The notes below the pieces were generated by a model. It was not told the origin of the DNA and made no database searches. It saw only the letters and a list, made by a program, of their open reading frames with translations. A stretch of DNA of 64,000 bases from Paraphysomonas bandaiensis. Lineage: Eukaryota > Chrysophyceae. This document shows, piece after piece, positions 25,285 to 37,349 of the stretch (positions are counted from its first letter, which is position 1; each line of letters opens with the position of its first letter). Where the stretch lies: assembly GCA_965644295.1 (NCBI GenBank), contig CBFFRP010000123.1, positions 459,033 through 523,032 on the forward strand, given 5' to 3'. The position numbers and the translations under genes were made by a program.

Positions 25285-25971
25285 TTTGTCCACTTGAGTT
25301 CAGTAACAACACGGTATCTATCTCATTAACGACATAAGAGACATATGCACTGCAGTACAAAACATAATAGTGAATTAAAGTTATTCTAATGGAGTTGAGA
25401 TACTAGTATATTCAAGGGTTTAATAGATGACAATGTGTTGGTTAGTTACGTCTCGTCTCGTCTCGACTCTGTTGCCATGACCATTGCAGAGTGCAGTGCA
25501 GTTGAGAGAGCAGTGGGGATGTATGTATGTGTATGTATATACGCACAGATCCATACAGAGATAGATATAATGAAACTGCCAAAGGATAGATGTAGTCTCC
25601 TGTATTCCATTGTATTATGAATACAGCAGGAGTACAGCATGTTTAGTCGTACTACAATCCTATCTGACATCAACTACGAGCATACTGCTGTACACAACAG
25701 CCCAGTACATAGTGCGTGCTGCTGTACACATACCATATACTCATATACCCCTGTATGACTGTATGCTTGTATGCCTGTATGCCATACACGATACAAGTGC
25801 CGCCTAAACATTGCCTGCAGTCCCAGTCAACTTATCTCGACATCACACGGGTGGCATCGACGCCTATTAAGACAATATATCACTCTTGTGCATTGTATTC
25901 AACATTACTTAGTGCTGCCGTGTTCATGAGCTGCACATAAGGCTGTTATTATACAGTAAGGCCCCTGTGAT
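25285..25971. promoter_or_regulatory. Divergent spacer, microsatellite-like
   Basis: This spacer separates the WD-repeat gene and the FYVE fusion gene. It contains a short tandem gtctc repeat (about 25447-25465) and tatg/gtatg-rich stretches. No named promoter element is seen. Confidence 0.4.
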
Positions 25972-28439
25972 ATGAAGTCGAACGTCAGCAGAGATGCCCA
26001 GAAATTTAAAGAAAGAACTGGAAGTGATTGGGTAGATAGTAGTTCAGTGCACTATTGTGCGGAGTGTCACGGAAAGTTTACGGTTTTAAACCGCAAGCAT
26101 CACTGCAGGCAATGCGGACAAGTTGTGTGCAAAAGTTGTAGTCCGGAGACGGTTCTGATTGGACAAGATAGGGTTCGCGTATGCGCTAGTTGTTTTGACG
26201 ACAGTTCATTACATGGTGCGGGAAGTACAGCTTCTTTTGAAACAGAAAAATGTATTTTTTGTCGTGGAACTGCTAGGGGGACATCTGGATATGTTCTGAA
26301 AAAAGATACCGCTCAGAACAACATATCGGTTACCTGGCACCCAAGCTGCATGAAGTGTTCCGCCTGTAGCAAGGCCTTAGAATTGCGTGATGCCTATATT
26401 AACCCTCCACTTGGAAGTATATTACATACTCTAGACGACGTTCATGTACAGTGCTTCTGTCAGGCCCACATTGGGCTGGTAAGCTTATCTCCGAATGAGT
26501 CTTTCAGGCAACCACTTCAAAATCCCAGGCTATCAGTCGCAGTTAGTAGAGAATCGTCATCTGGTGAAGGGGGCGAGTTTGATCCCAGTGATATCTCACC
26601 ACAGGAATGTGTTCGGGTTCAGTATGGTCCCTCCCCTAGCCAGTATTTCTCCCTGTATATACCTGTCGAGGTGGCGCGCGACTCATCCCTACACACTCCC
26701 TCCAACTCTGTCACGTCCCCGACTGCAAGGAGCTTTTCTGTTCCTCTGGTTGTTGTCATTCATGGGGGGTTCTGGAAATCGCAGTATGGGGTTGATAATA
26801 GTTGTATTGAGTCACTTGTTCCCCGCCTTGTTGGGGCAGGCATGGCGGTGTGTATGGTTGAATATCGCCGAGTGGGAGCATCCTGTCAGGAAGACGAAGG
26901 GGGGTATCCCGATACCAATGAAGACATTTTATTAGCCCTGCGTAGGGTTCACGAAGAGTGCTTATCACTTAATGAGGATTCGGAGGGTCTTGAAAGGTCA
27001 GAGAGCATATCATCGGCTGCCTACCGAACACGTCCTCGCCGTCTCGCCGTGGTTGACACGGAGCGCACAGTGATATTGGGACACTCTGCTGGGGGATACC
27101 TCGCGCTTTGGACTTGCTGCGAACTGGAGAAGAGAAACCTGCCAATGAAGCCCTCGCTCTGTGTCGCAATAGCACCCGTTTGTGACTTTGCTGAGGCTTG
27201 CAGGAGAAAGTAAGTCGACCGTGTGGTGAAATGTGTGGAGCGGAGCTTATTCGTATATTTTGCGTTGCGAGCTGGAGATTAATAATGTTTTCTTTGTTTG
27301 ATAGGCTGAGTGATGATGGAGATGCCGTTGAGAAATTTATGCGGATGCCATATGATCTCGCATCTCCAGAGTGCTTGGAGGCGTATGGATCGGCCTGCCC
27401 TTCCAAGGCATTACCACTTCAAGTACCGACCATTTTAGCTATAGGTGACGCCGATGTTGATATTCCGCCGGATATGGTGGAAGATTTTTACTGGTTGGTA
27501 TTGCGTGCTTAGGTGAATGAAAAGAGTGCACTTGTCTAACTTGACTGTAGGTATGCGAAAAAAGTTGGCGGCGAAGCGGCTACCAGGGGTGTTCCAATGG
27601 CATCATCCGTTGATAGCGGAGAGGATAATATGGGGCGAATGAAGCGAGGTGACACACTCGACAGCATTCCAGAAACCTCTCCTGTACAATCGCAGGGTGT
27701 TAAGAGAGATCGATGTCGTAAGGTCCTTCAACGCAAGACATCCTGTGTAGTGCCCGTGCCACTGAAGTTCCTAAAAATCCAGGGGGCAAACCACTTCGAT
27801 GTCGTGAACTCTAGCACGGATGCATGGGCTAGAATATTCGACGAAATGTTTACGCTGATGCCTAATCTTGCAGATGTCCCTCCGCTAGAATCTCTCCTTT
27901 GCCGGATATCCGATGTAGACACCACTACTACTGACATTCATGATGTATCGGGTGCCGAGCAGAAGTCTCAACAGCGAATTCCTAAAGGGATGCAAGATAA
28001 TAATAACCAAGTTATAACTACGGTTAAAGGAATGCAAGTTAATAACCAAGTTATAGCTATGGCTGAGGACACTGCCGAGAAGGAGCGTGTGGTAGATCGT
28101 TGGGCAGACCAAAATGAAATAACTCATCCAGGGTATATGGAGGAACATGATGACGATGACTCCTCCTTGTCTTCATCGGACGATGATGACATGCCGGTTA
28201 AGAGTTCTCCACTGCTAAAAAAACAATCACGTCTCTCGAGAAGCTCCAGGTCAGGATCATCTCCACCGAGAGCCACAATAGATGATAATATGAAGGCCCG
28301 TGTCGTTGGCAATGGTGCACCAGAAGTGACAACTGGAGATCATGAAAATGCGGCAGAATTTTTTTCATTTCCTGCTCCGAAAAGTGAAGCTGGTAAGCGA
28401 AATTCTTTTAACTTTAGGTTTCGGAGAAATGATTGGTAA
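25972..28439 (+). CDS. FYVE finger / LIM-like finger / alpha-beta hydrolase fusion
   Basis: Exons 25972-27209, 27305-27493 and 27551-28439 give 771 residues in one frame. Residues about 20-80 form a FYVE finger: WVDSSSVHYCAECHGKF, then RKHHCRQCGQVVC, which matches the R(R/K)HHCR phosphatidylinositol-3-phosphate-binding core. Next is a LIM-like double CxxC/HxxC finger (CIFC...WHPSCMKCSAC). Residues about 225-420 and onwards form an alpha/beta hydrolase like bacterial esterases and arylformamidases: HGGFW oxyanion motif, VEYRRVG, nucleophile elbow GHSAGG, Asp in GDADVDIP, His in GANHFDVV. The full Ser-Asp-His triad is present. A Ser/Asp-rich tail includes a short internal duplication (GMQ..NNQVI). 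An endosome-targeted esterase is my inference; the substrate is unknown. Confidence 0.88.
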
Positions 28440-29757
28440 CAACAGTTTTATATAAGGACTTGCTATGTTTAGGTAGCGTGCTTTCTATGAAACGTTTTTA
28501 CTGTAGCTTGCGTCAGCTCACTTGTCTGTAATATACTAATTTTTTACATAACACACTATAACAGCATCAAGTTATTATGGTGTACGACGCCTAGTTTCAC
28601 TTTCCTGTTACGTGGCTAGTGTTATAGACATTCAATTTGATGTAGAGGTAAAGACAGATAATCCATTGCAAGCATGATTCGAAAAGAAGCTCAACAATTT
28701 TTAATCTCAATACGAGTAATAAAGTAATTGCTGTTTAACACGAATTCATGTCTATCATAGAAAATATATCATCTGCTATGTAAAGGAAGTAGCTGAGCGA
28801 TGTAATCAGCAAGATCTATCAACTATATTCTTTTAGATCAAACTCGTTTAGATAAACACCAGAAATAGACGAAACTTACAGACTACAATACCTAAAGATA
28901 TTATAAGTCATTGCTCATCGCATTCTCTTAGAGCTTCTCCTCGTAGCTGGCTCATATTCACTACCAGTGTCACGTCGATTCTCGATCGTATGCAGGAGTG
29001 GAGATATCAATTACGCAGATATCTTATCCCCTCTTAGTGCACGCCTATAGATATCATGCAATCCTTGTTATTTGTTCATTGACTTGTAAATCTGAGTGAA
29101 TAGACATCTCTTGCTACGTACAGAGTAGATATCAACACGTATGGATAGATAGATACATGCACATGGCTGTATGTATATCCACATGCATATGTGGACACTG
29201 CTATACATATAGGAGTGCAGATGTCCAGACTACACCGTATACCGTACTGCGAAGCAGCAGAATTTCTTTGCATTTCGTGCGTATTCCGGTATTCCACTTC
29301 CGTATTTCATTTTAGGTATTTGAGGTCACATAAACTCCAGAAAGCCCCTATAAAGCATGCATGACTGTCTAGCTCTAGATACTGTACAGGTACAAAGTGT
29401 AGATCCATATAAAAAAACAGCAAAACGGTACAAACAACAGCAAGAATGGGAATCTACTAGAGTGGAGTAGAGGTATGCTACAGTATACTGCTGTACACCC
29501 TCATGTACAGTATATCATATATAAGCAGAGAGGAACGCAGTACGCAGATGTTACTATATCACATCTAAGAGTGTATATATTCGCTTAGTAGACATTACGG
29601 ATTGGAACCATCATACTGGCTGATTGTATTCATATCCCTAATCAACGGGAGGGACTATCTTCTTATGGTCTTTAATTATTTGTTTCCTTTCTATCGATCA
29701 GTTCAACGAGAGCTGTAGTAATATATATATAATTGACCGTTATTCGAGCTGTAAGCT
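28440..29757. other. Intergenic, A+T-rich
   Basis: This 1.3-kb spacer lies between tandem genes. It contains many short atac/gtat palindromic steps. No coding region or RNA gene is recognised. Confidence 0.5.
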
Positions 29758-32700
29758 ATGGCAGGGCTACGCTCAGCGCAAGTAGACTCGCTGGATCGTC
29801 ATAGAAGTCCGCTAGCAACAGAGGTATATGAGGGTGCGGATAGCTCTGACATACTTTAATGTGTTACGCGGCAGATATATAGCAGCGCCAGGACGTACTT
29901 GCGAAAAAACAATGAGCATGTCCTTCATAATAATTCGTCTACTGCTAATGGCACACCCAATGAGTATGAAAATCAAGAAAAGACTAATGTCTTATCGAGG
30001 TGAGCAGTTTTCTTTGTCATTGTGATGTTGAGCTGGTGTAATAGGGTCGAACATCACAATGAATTATACGAGGTATCGAGTTCGAGTTATCCTAGTGGGA
30101 AAAAATCGTGCAAAGATAAGCACAAGAAAACAGGACGCAAAAGGACTACCTCAGCGGAATCCGCGGATGGGCTTGGAATTCCCCAGCCTATACCGGCTGA
30201 GAGGTCTCGAAGCCACACTGACTGTATCGTGCCATTAGGACGACTGGAGCGCCATTCGGACTCTTCTAGGGATTACTCTTCCGATAAAGATGAGCTGTCA
30301 TCTGCGGGGTACCGTTCTAACTCGGAGAGGGCGCTGTTGCAGCAAGCTGTCCAGCAATCCGCTGGTCGTTTGATGTCGTTATCCTTGGGGCGGGGTCAAG
30401 CTATACCACATCCTCAGCAAGCGACATCGTCGACTTCTAATGCATCTGTTAATGCGAGTGGCAGCTCCCTTCCAATGACTGTTAGCTCGCCTCCTCTTTC
30501 AGGTGACGGTATGGAGGACCCATTTTCAAGGGAGGGTGACGAAGCGTCTATTGAGACATATATAGGCCAGACGTTTCCTCGTGTGAAAGATATTGACAAA
30601 GAAGTCGTGGCGGCATCTACTCAAGTGACATCAGTAGAGAAACGACATAGTCGATCCCAACCTTTGCCGTCCAAAGTTGCTGACGAATCCCATTCACAAT
30701 ATTCTTTAGCACATATATCAGGTGACTTTGCCAACCATACACCTCCATATGAATATAAAGGACGAAAGTCTTTCAAAAACAAGAAAATGCTAAAGTCTGC
30801 GAGCGCCTCGGTTGTAGGTAGTACAGAGAATGTGAAGGCGCAAGACAGAATCCGCCGCAACAGCGGAAGTGGGAATCTCGTCACTCCCCCTCGTCGAAGC
30901 CACAACATTAGCGGTAAAGAGCCGGCGACTGCTCCTAGAGAGAGGATATCCAACAGGGTCCATAGAGCTGGGTCGTCGAACAGCCGAAGTAATAGTCCTA
31001 TGACTTTAGGCAAGGTCAATAGCCGTGGCAACAGTCGTAGCAGTAGCCCATTAGTAGGAGTTAGTCGGGCGATCAAGTGTACAATGCAACCGAACAGTCG
31101 GAGCAATAGCCCCCAACTGTCCTCGAGCAGAGCCCCCACAGCGGAGACTACCATATCTACCCCTACTACTGAGCAGATCGTACGGACGTCAGTGGCGCAA
31201 GACACCGCTCAAGGTGTGACCGACCGTATGAGAACACCTGATACAGCTAAGGCTACTAGTCTGGATGCTGTCCTACGTGAACGGCTTCAGGAAGCGAAGG
31301 CGGAAAACAGAAAGAATACCAGTGACGGTGCGACAATGTATCAATTCTCCCTGTGGAAGGGGGTAAAACGCAGAGACGTACTTGTTGAACAAAGTCCGGA
31401 TCGTATAGTTGAAGGATCATCTGTACATATGGAGCAGTCGGTAGCCCCTCCAAAGAAGTCCTGTCGCTTGCGGGGAGTACGTGCTGCTCGCGAGGTATAC
31501 GAGGAGGCCATTGATGCTACCCCCAGTATGCGCCCAATGCGTGTGAAACCCTTGAGTCATATATCTGTTAGTGATGGAGTAACTTCAGGAGTAGTGCGCA
31601 AGGAAAAGACATATGGTGCGGCGGATGTGTCGAGCCCGCCGAATGACTTCACTCCGTGGAAGCAGAGTCGTGATTATGATAGAGGATCATTTGAGACAGA
31701 AGATAGCGACACGGATGTTGATGACGAGGTACTCAGTGATGAAGTAGTGGCGGACACCAATAGTATTGGCGGGGGACGAGCGCTTGCTTTTCGTAGCATG
31801 GTTGGGAGTTGCAAGATTCACGAGTCCTCAGTGGGCTCTACAGCTGAGAGCATACAGACAGAACGCGGGGTTGGGGGGTTGCCGCACAATACCCACAGCA
31901 TGGACTCAGTGTGTAGTAACAACTATCTCAGTGATGATTTCGAGGAGATCGAGGATGAGGCAGCGATATTAGGCATCGCAGTGGACGACTATAGTCTGGC
32001 CTCGGACGTGGTCGAAGAAGCAGATGAGTGTGACGATTCAATGTACAGCAACGCTGGTGATATATCCAGTAAACCCACCAACAAGCTAACAGAATCGGAC
32101 ACGTCAACAGAAATTCAGAATTCTGCTAGCGAGCTTAGACTTCTGGTGGCTAGTAATTTAGAAGCAACAGACCAGGCTGCTTTTTCTCCCGTTGCAGAAT
32201 ATACTGTCGACGGACCTGTACCTGGACCACCGCCAATACGAAAAGGAGATAAACTCATGCGGTTATTTGACGATGTTCCAGGTGATGGCAAGGATGTAAC
32301 TATGTCCATCTCTTCCTTGCCGACTGAGAGATCTCCAATGAGAGAAAGTGGAAAAGGCTCATCAGGGAGAATGGAAGAAAGACGAAAGCAATTACCCACA
32401 ACATCTCTCTCATCGCAGAAGCCAGCGGTAAAGAAAGGCAAGGGGAAGAAGCAGAAAGCTGTGAATGTACTGAATGAGAGCCTACACAAGCACAGAGACC
32501 ACAAGCACAGAGACCAGGCTTCTTCGCCCACTCTCTCTGAGGTATCAGATATGGACAACTATCAAACAGAGGATCCAAGCAAATCGGAGTCTAGGTCTTC
32601 TTTGCTACACTCCGCCAAATCAACGGGGTCCCCGTTATCTCACCTTCCCCAACATGCGCAGGAGGAAGTATATGTTATCCAAGACTTTGAATGGAAGAAG

Positions 32701-33649
32701 GGGGTGGATATAATCGGGGAGGGAACATTTGGCCAGGTGTTTAAGGGCATGAACTGCGCTACCGGTGAACTGTTGGCTGTGAAACAAATAAGTCTTGTAG
32801 ATGGCACTGATGAAGAAGTCTCTAGTTTACGGCGGGAGATTGATCTTATGCAGAATCTTTCGCACCCTAATATAGTTAGATATGTTGGCACATCGGTATC
32901 ATCGCGTCACCTGTTTATAGTTCTAGAGTATGTTCCTGGCGGGTGTGTGGCAGGGATGCTATCACAGTTTGGAGCGTTTTCGGAGGTATTAATAAGGTAG
33001 GACTAGGGAACAGCATTGTGCATTGTTTAAGTTGACACTGCAGACGGCTGGTGAGCCAAATAATTCAAGGTGTCGATTACTTGCACCAGAAAGGGATCGT
33101 GCACAGGGATGTGAAGGGGGCTAATGTGTTGGTCACTGATGCAGGTGTTGCGAAATTGGCTGATTTCGGGTGCTCCAAACAACTGGCTGGACTCTGCACT
33201 ACTTCTCTGGAGGAGAGTATGCGGACGATTCGTGGGTCAGTGCCTTGGATGGCACCAGAGGTAATTAAACAAAATGGACATGGGAGATCGGCGGATATAT
33301 GGAGTGTGGGAGCGACAATCATCGAAATGGGTATACTTATACCATCTACATGCTGTGACTTATTAATTGTTGTATGTAGCCACTGCCAAGCACCCGTGGC
33401 CAGAGTTTTCGAATAACTTAGCTGCACTGTTCCATGTCGCCACTTCGAAACACCCTCCCCCTGTACCTAGCCACTTAAGTGAGGACTGTGCAGGTTTCAT
33501 TAACAGGTACGGGTGAATAGGTAATAATATTGTGTGTGACATTTCTCTGTAGGTGCATGAAAATAGAACAACAAGAAAGAGCAACGGCCAGGGAGCTATT
33601 GACTGACCCATTTCTACTAGCATTGATAGTAACAAGTTCGAACCCCTGA
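29758..33649 (+). CDS. MAP kinase kinase kinase, MEKK/STE11 type, with long disordered N-terminus
   Basis: Six exons (29758-29823, 29875-29999, 30045-32996, 33044-33330, 33380-33506, 33553-33649) give 1217 residues in frame. The C-terminal kinase domain (about 270 residues) has the glycine loop GEGTFGQVFKG, VAIK-type lysine LLAVKQI, catalytic loop HRDVKGANVL, DFGCSKQL, activation loop GSVPWMAPEV and C-lobe KHPWPEF. These are MAP3K hallmarks of the MEKK/ANP/STE11 group, so it should phosphorylate MAP2Ks. The first 930 residues are low complexity: Ser-rich, with repeated SRSNSP/SRSSSP units around residues 380-430 that look like phosphorylation sites, and Asp/Glu-rich parts. Exons 1 and 2 are inferred from open frame and splice phase and are less sure than the rest. 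Confidence 0.92.
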
Positions 33650-34084
33650 GTTACTTAATCTCATTCATGTCATGCTCTACTTTATTTCAACGCCATAAAA
33701 TACGTGTGAATATATATTATATGATATGTGTGCATGTGCGATTTGCTTGTTAATAATGTGTCCGCTAATTCATGATAGGCTGTAATGTAATACTTCGAAC
33801 ATAGTATGAGGACGAGTTTAATAATATTACGACAACAGATATGTTACATAGTAACTTTTTATTGACCCACAATAATTTTTAGGGAGCCTACGGTACTGTG
33901 CTAGAGAATTCTGGGTGTTTTAATGAGCGCTGTTAGTTATTGTCCTCAGTGGATTAGAATATTAGATACACTAAAAATATCATTTATATTTATATATTTA
34001 ATATAGTTGTGTTGAACCACATTTCGATAAGGGGGCGAGTAACGGAAATATGTTAGCTACCTACTAAGATCCTAGTAGTAAATA

Positions 34085-34235
34085 TCTAATTATTTGCAAC
34101 AGGGATGCAAGAGTCAGCACTAATGTAGCATTGCAATTTGCAATTTAGCTTAACTCTAATATACTACTATTTAATGCTACGAAAGCTGCTTGTGCGTTAC
34201 GCGTTACCGCAAGCACCAAGGTGCAACCACGTTTT
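34085..34235 (-). repeat. Diverged LINE 3'-end fragment, inverted
   Basis: The reverse complement of 41078-41142 in the LINE 3' region matches 34163-34235 closely (shared ctacgaaagctgcttgtgcg, gcaagcaccaaggtgcaacc). Weaker similarity reaches back to about 34085. Confidence 0.7.
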
Positions 34236-34245
34236 GTTCTATAAC

Positions 34246-34575
34246 TCAAAACAAACGCAGTGAGCAAGCAGAATGTTTATACACCTGACATCCGCTTGAC
34301 TTCAGCAAGCAGCCCAATACCCCGGATGCCCTTAAGGTGGGCCTATATCCGGATGCTTGACTTCAGTGGGCAGCCCAATACCCCGGATGCCCTTGAGGTG
34401 GGCCGTGGGCCCATTCCCGGATGCCTGTTATTCATCAAAAGACCCAGAGACGTCTGCACAAGTGAAACTTATTTGTCTCCCTTGTACCACACAAGCATTC
34501 AGAACAATATCTGCTGACTATATATGTGGCTCGGAGAAATATCTTAAGTACTTATCCCAGAAAACACCACAAAAA
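34246..34575 (+). repeat. Approximately 330-bp retroelement 3'-end repeat, copy 1
   Basis: It shares with 38166-38553 and 61872-62146 the series cccaataccccggatgccct, ggtgggc, ttcccggatgcct, agacgtct, cttgtaccacacaagcat, aatatctgctgactat and cttatccc. This copy is the most diverged at its right end. Confidence 0.85.
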
Positions 34576-34581
34576 TGCGAT

Positions 34582-34790
34582 TTAGTGAATGACGATGAAC
34601 GATATTGATTATTATATTAATTATTGAGTGTGAGTGTATACAACGTTCAGTTGGTGAAGTTTTAAAGCATCCAAATATGTCAAATGGTGTTGAAAATTTT
34701 CACTCCAATGACGGAAAGAATCCGATACGACAACGATGTCTTTCATAGTCGCGGTTGTCTGGCATACCAATTAATTAATTAATTATTGTT
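34582..34790. repeat. Repeat unit, uninterrupted copy
   Basis: The first 50 bases (34582-34631) are repeated almost exactly at 36013-36062, and the rest continues at 41255-41420. This is therefore the empty version of the site into which the LINE at 36067-41254 inserted. On the minus strand both copies keep a short open frame with FRHWSENFQHHLTYLDAL, suggesting an old coding fragment. Confidence 0.85.
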
Positions 34791-34949
34791 AATCTCTGTG
34801 TCGTGTCATTTATTAAAGAGAGGTCTAGAGGTAAAAACCAGAAAAGTTCTTAGATTGTTATCAGACACAATACTTACAGATGAGGTAGGAAATCATGAGA
34901 GCTTTTACTAGCTAAAAGTCGGTGTCATACGTCCACCAGTGTGTTCTAT

Positions 34950-35019
34950 TTGGTTTTTGGTGGTTGCGTATTCGTCAGTTATGTGTCGCAATATGAAGAT
35001 TTTATCTACAGCTTTGAAA
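34950..35019 (+). repeat. Dispersed repeat, copy 2 (relative at 4437-4506)
   Basis: Same element as at 4437-4506, with ggtttttggtgg and tttatctacagct shared in order. Confidence 0.7.
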
Positions 35020-35419
35020 TGATAGGGAGTTTTTCTGTTTCTTGTGGGCAATAAAAAGCTGTATTTCTAATGTATTTGAAGTGTGGCCGCTACTTCTTGA
35101 ATAATACAGCAGTGGTTCACAGTATTACATAAACTAGTGCTAGTATGATATAGGTTTAAAAGAAGCGAAAATAGAATATATTTAATATTTTTCTTCTTGC
35201 TACTAGGAACACGTTTAAAGTGATATAAATAGATGTATGATATCCAGGTATAATCTAATATCCATAATATTGATTGAATATAATTATACCAGTGAATGAT
35301 GATACATCATGTTGATCATAATGTTTTAATTGATTATTACGTAAATTTGAGACATTAAACTAGCAATCACCGCTCTATTATTGTATATATTATGGCTATT
35401 GGAGTATTGATCTATTTGG

Positions 35420-35600
35420 GATCTATTATTGGACCTCTAGTCAAATTGGTGTAATTTCCTAGTCACACCAAATTTGGTGTAAAAACCTAGTCAAGCGGTT
35501 GAAAAAACTAGTCATTTTTAATAATTTATATTTTTAGTTTGCAATGACTAGGTGTTTATGGTATTCACCTAGTCAAAAATAAAAAATTTCATTCAAACAT
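35420..35600 (+). repeat. MITE-like repeat with ctagtc motifs, copy A
   Basis: It begins gatctattattggacct and contains atgactaggtgtttatgg. The same order of blocks occurs in inverted orientation at 52808-53014. Further gactaggtt units lie at 35878-35990, so this copy may be part of a longer element. No coding frame. Confidence 0.75.
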
Positions 35601-36012
35601 GGGAGCATACTCTAGCCATCAATTAATAAATGTATATATTGTATACATGCAATACATAACATTATAGCGTTGCATTCCAATGAGAATTGGACAGTTTCTC
35701 GTGACCATGTCCGGTGCAGTTCCATAGCTTTTACATCTGTGTTAAGTAGATATGTATATATGAGCTTGTTGTTATGTTTGAGTGTTTGTTTTGATGCTCT
35801 GTAAGCCACTAATATATTGTGTGGTGTGAGATGGTATCTTTTAGACAGTCACAGTGTGTAATCAATGGATATAAGAACGACTAGGTTGAATACCAAAGTT
35901 GACTAGTAGGTTGAGTCATTTATTACTTTGACTAGGTTATTCCACCAAAAATAGCGTGACTAGGTTATTCAACCAATTTGACAATTTGACTAGGTTTAAT
36001 AATATTTCCCGA

Positions 36013-36066
36013 TTAGTGAATGACGATGAACGATATTGATTATTATATTAATTATTGAGTGTTGAG
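36013..36066. repeat. Left half of the repeat unit interrupted by the LINE
   Basis: Almost identical to 34582-34631. It ends in ttgagtgttgag, the 12-bp target-site duplication found again at 41255-41266. Confidence 0.85.
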
Positions 36067-36107
36067 AAATTGGTCTCAAGGTCAAAACACCACTCCGACT
36101 TACCACG

Positions 36108-37349
36108 GTGAAAACAACTGACGGACACATCCTCACAACACCGCAAGACATTCATGAAGGCATTAATGCGCACTTCCGTGAACATCATGCCAAACCTCCT
36201 GGACTTGACCCTGTAGCACAACAGCTCCAGGATGACCCTACATGGTGGAAATCCCTTCTTGATCCGGGCTCAGCGACATGCCAGGAACCACTCCACCCCC
36301 GCTCGAAAATACCTCTTCCCCTGCAACTGGGGTTACGACGGGCCCTTTGTACCAAGACCAATCCGGCCATGGCAGCCACACTCAAATCTACTCTTGCAAA
36401 AGACATCACCCAGGATGAATTCTACTGCACACTTCACTCTCTCTCCTTCAACCGCGCGCCTGGACCCTCAATGGTCTCCTCCAACATGGTCAAATCCTGG
36501 CCACCGGTAGTTCAGCGAGAGGCTTACATCCTCACCAGATCTCTCTGGAAACATAAACATGTGCCCATTTGGTGGAGAGACAGGGTAATGTCTCCCATTC
36601 TCAAGAAACCAGGAGAATCCTCCCTCACTAATCTCCGACCGATTGGTCTGCTTGAAGTCAGTAGGAAAATATTAACAAGGATAACCACTCATAGAATTCT
36701 TACCGTATGGGAGGAACAGAAAGTTTTGCATCCGTCCCAGCATGGTTATCGCTGGAGGAACGGGACGGACACAGCGATACTAAGGGTACTCGCGGCTGCA
36801 GAAGAAGCAAGACGAAAAGGCGACCAGCATATATGTACACTCTGGGACTTCAAGAAGGCCTTCGACTCAATTGCGCCTAACCTCATGCGTCTCGCGTGGG
36901 CACGACTGGGCGTTCCGGACGATGTAGTTGACTGGTTTGGCAACTTAGATGCCGGCGGTCTAACATTTCCCTGGACACCATTCATGGCAAACAACATAGA
37001 GCCACGTTCTCTCCTTGACCTCCTGTCCGCAGACGGCCACTTCATTGCACTATTCAGTCTGGGTTTCGAAGCCGAAAGGGGTATCACCCAAGGGGGCACA
37101 GAATCCACATGCGCCTGGGTGGCACTCTACGACATCCTTCTCACGTGGCTGGACATTGAACTGTCAACAACGAGTCCAACGTTACCAACTATTCAACTCA
37201 CGACTCCGACTACCGGCGAAATAAAGATCTCCTTCGCGGATGATCTTAACACAATAGCTAAATCCATACACGCTGCCCAACTCATTGCCCAACAAATATC
37301 TGCGTTCTGCGTACTTTCGGGAATGGAACTCTCTATCCCCAAAGTAATT
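36108..37349 (+). pseudogene. LINE reverse transcriptase, N-terminal part (interrupted)
   Basis: Reverse transcriptase of the LINE. Visible motifs are NRAPGPSMVSSNMVK, RPIGLLEVSRKILTRI, HPSQHGYRWRNGTDTAI, DFKKAFDSI (first catalytic Asp), GITQGGTES and the FADD active-site box at about 37220. The frame is open from about 36067, before the first ATG-like codon, as expected for a truncated copy. Coding stops being native at 37349, where the insertion begins; the frame runs on into inserted sequence to a stop at 37400. Confidence 0.9.

Larger units (their letters stand above)
33650..36012. other. Repeat-rich intergenic region
   Basis: No host gene is seen. The region holds an old inverted LINE 3' fragment (about 34085-34235), a copy of the 3'-end repeat (34246-34575), a repeat unit (34582-34790), a dispersed repeat copy (34950-35019) and a MITE-like element (35420-35600 and flanks with ctagtc motifs). 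Confidence 0.6.

Noticed and set aside
33625-33650. T-arm-like gttcgaacc
   Set aside because: It lies in the last exon of the MAP3K (coding SSNP then stop) and has no D-arm or anticodon arm upstream.
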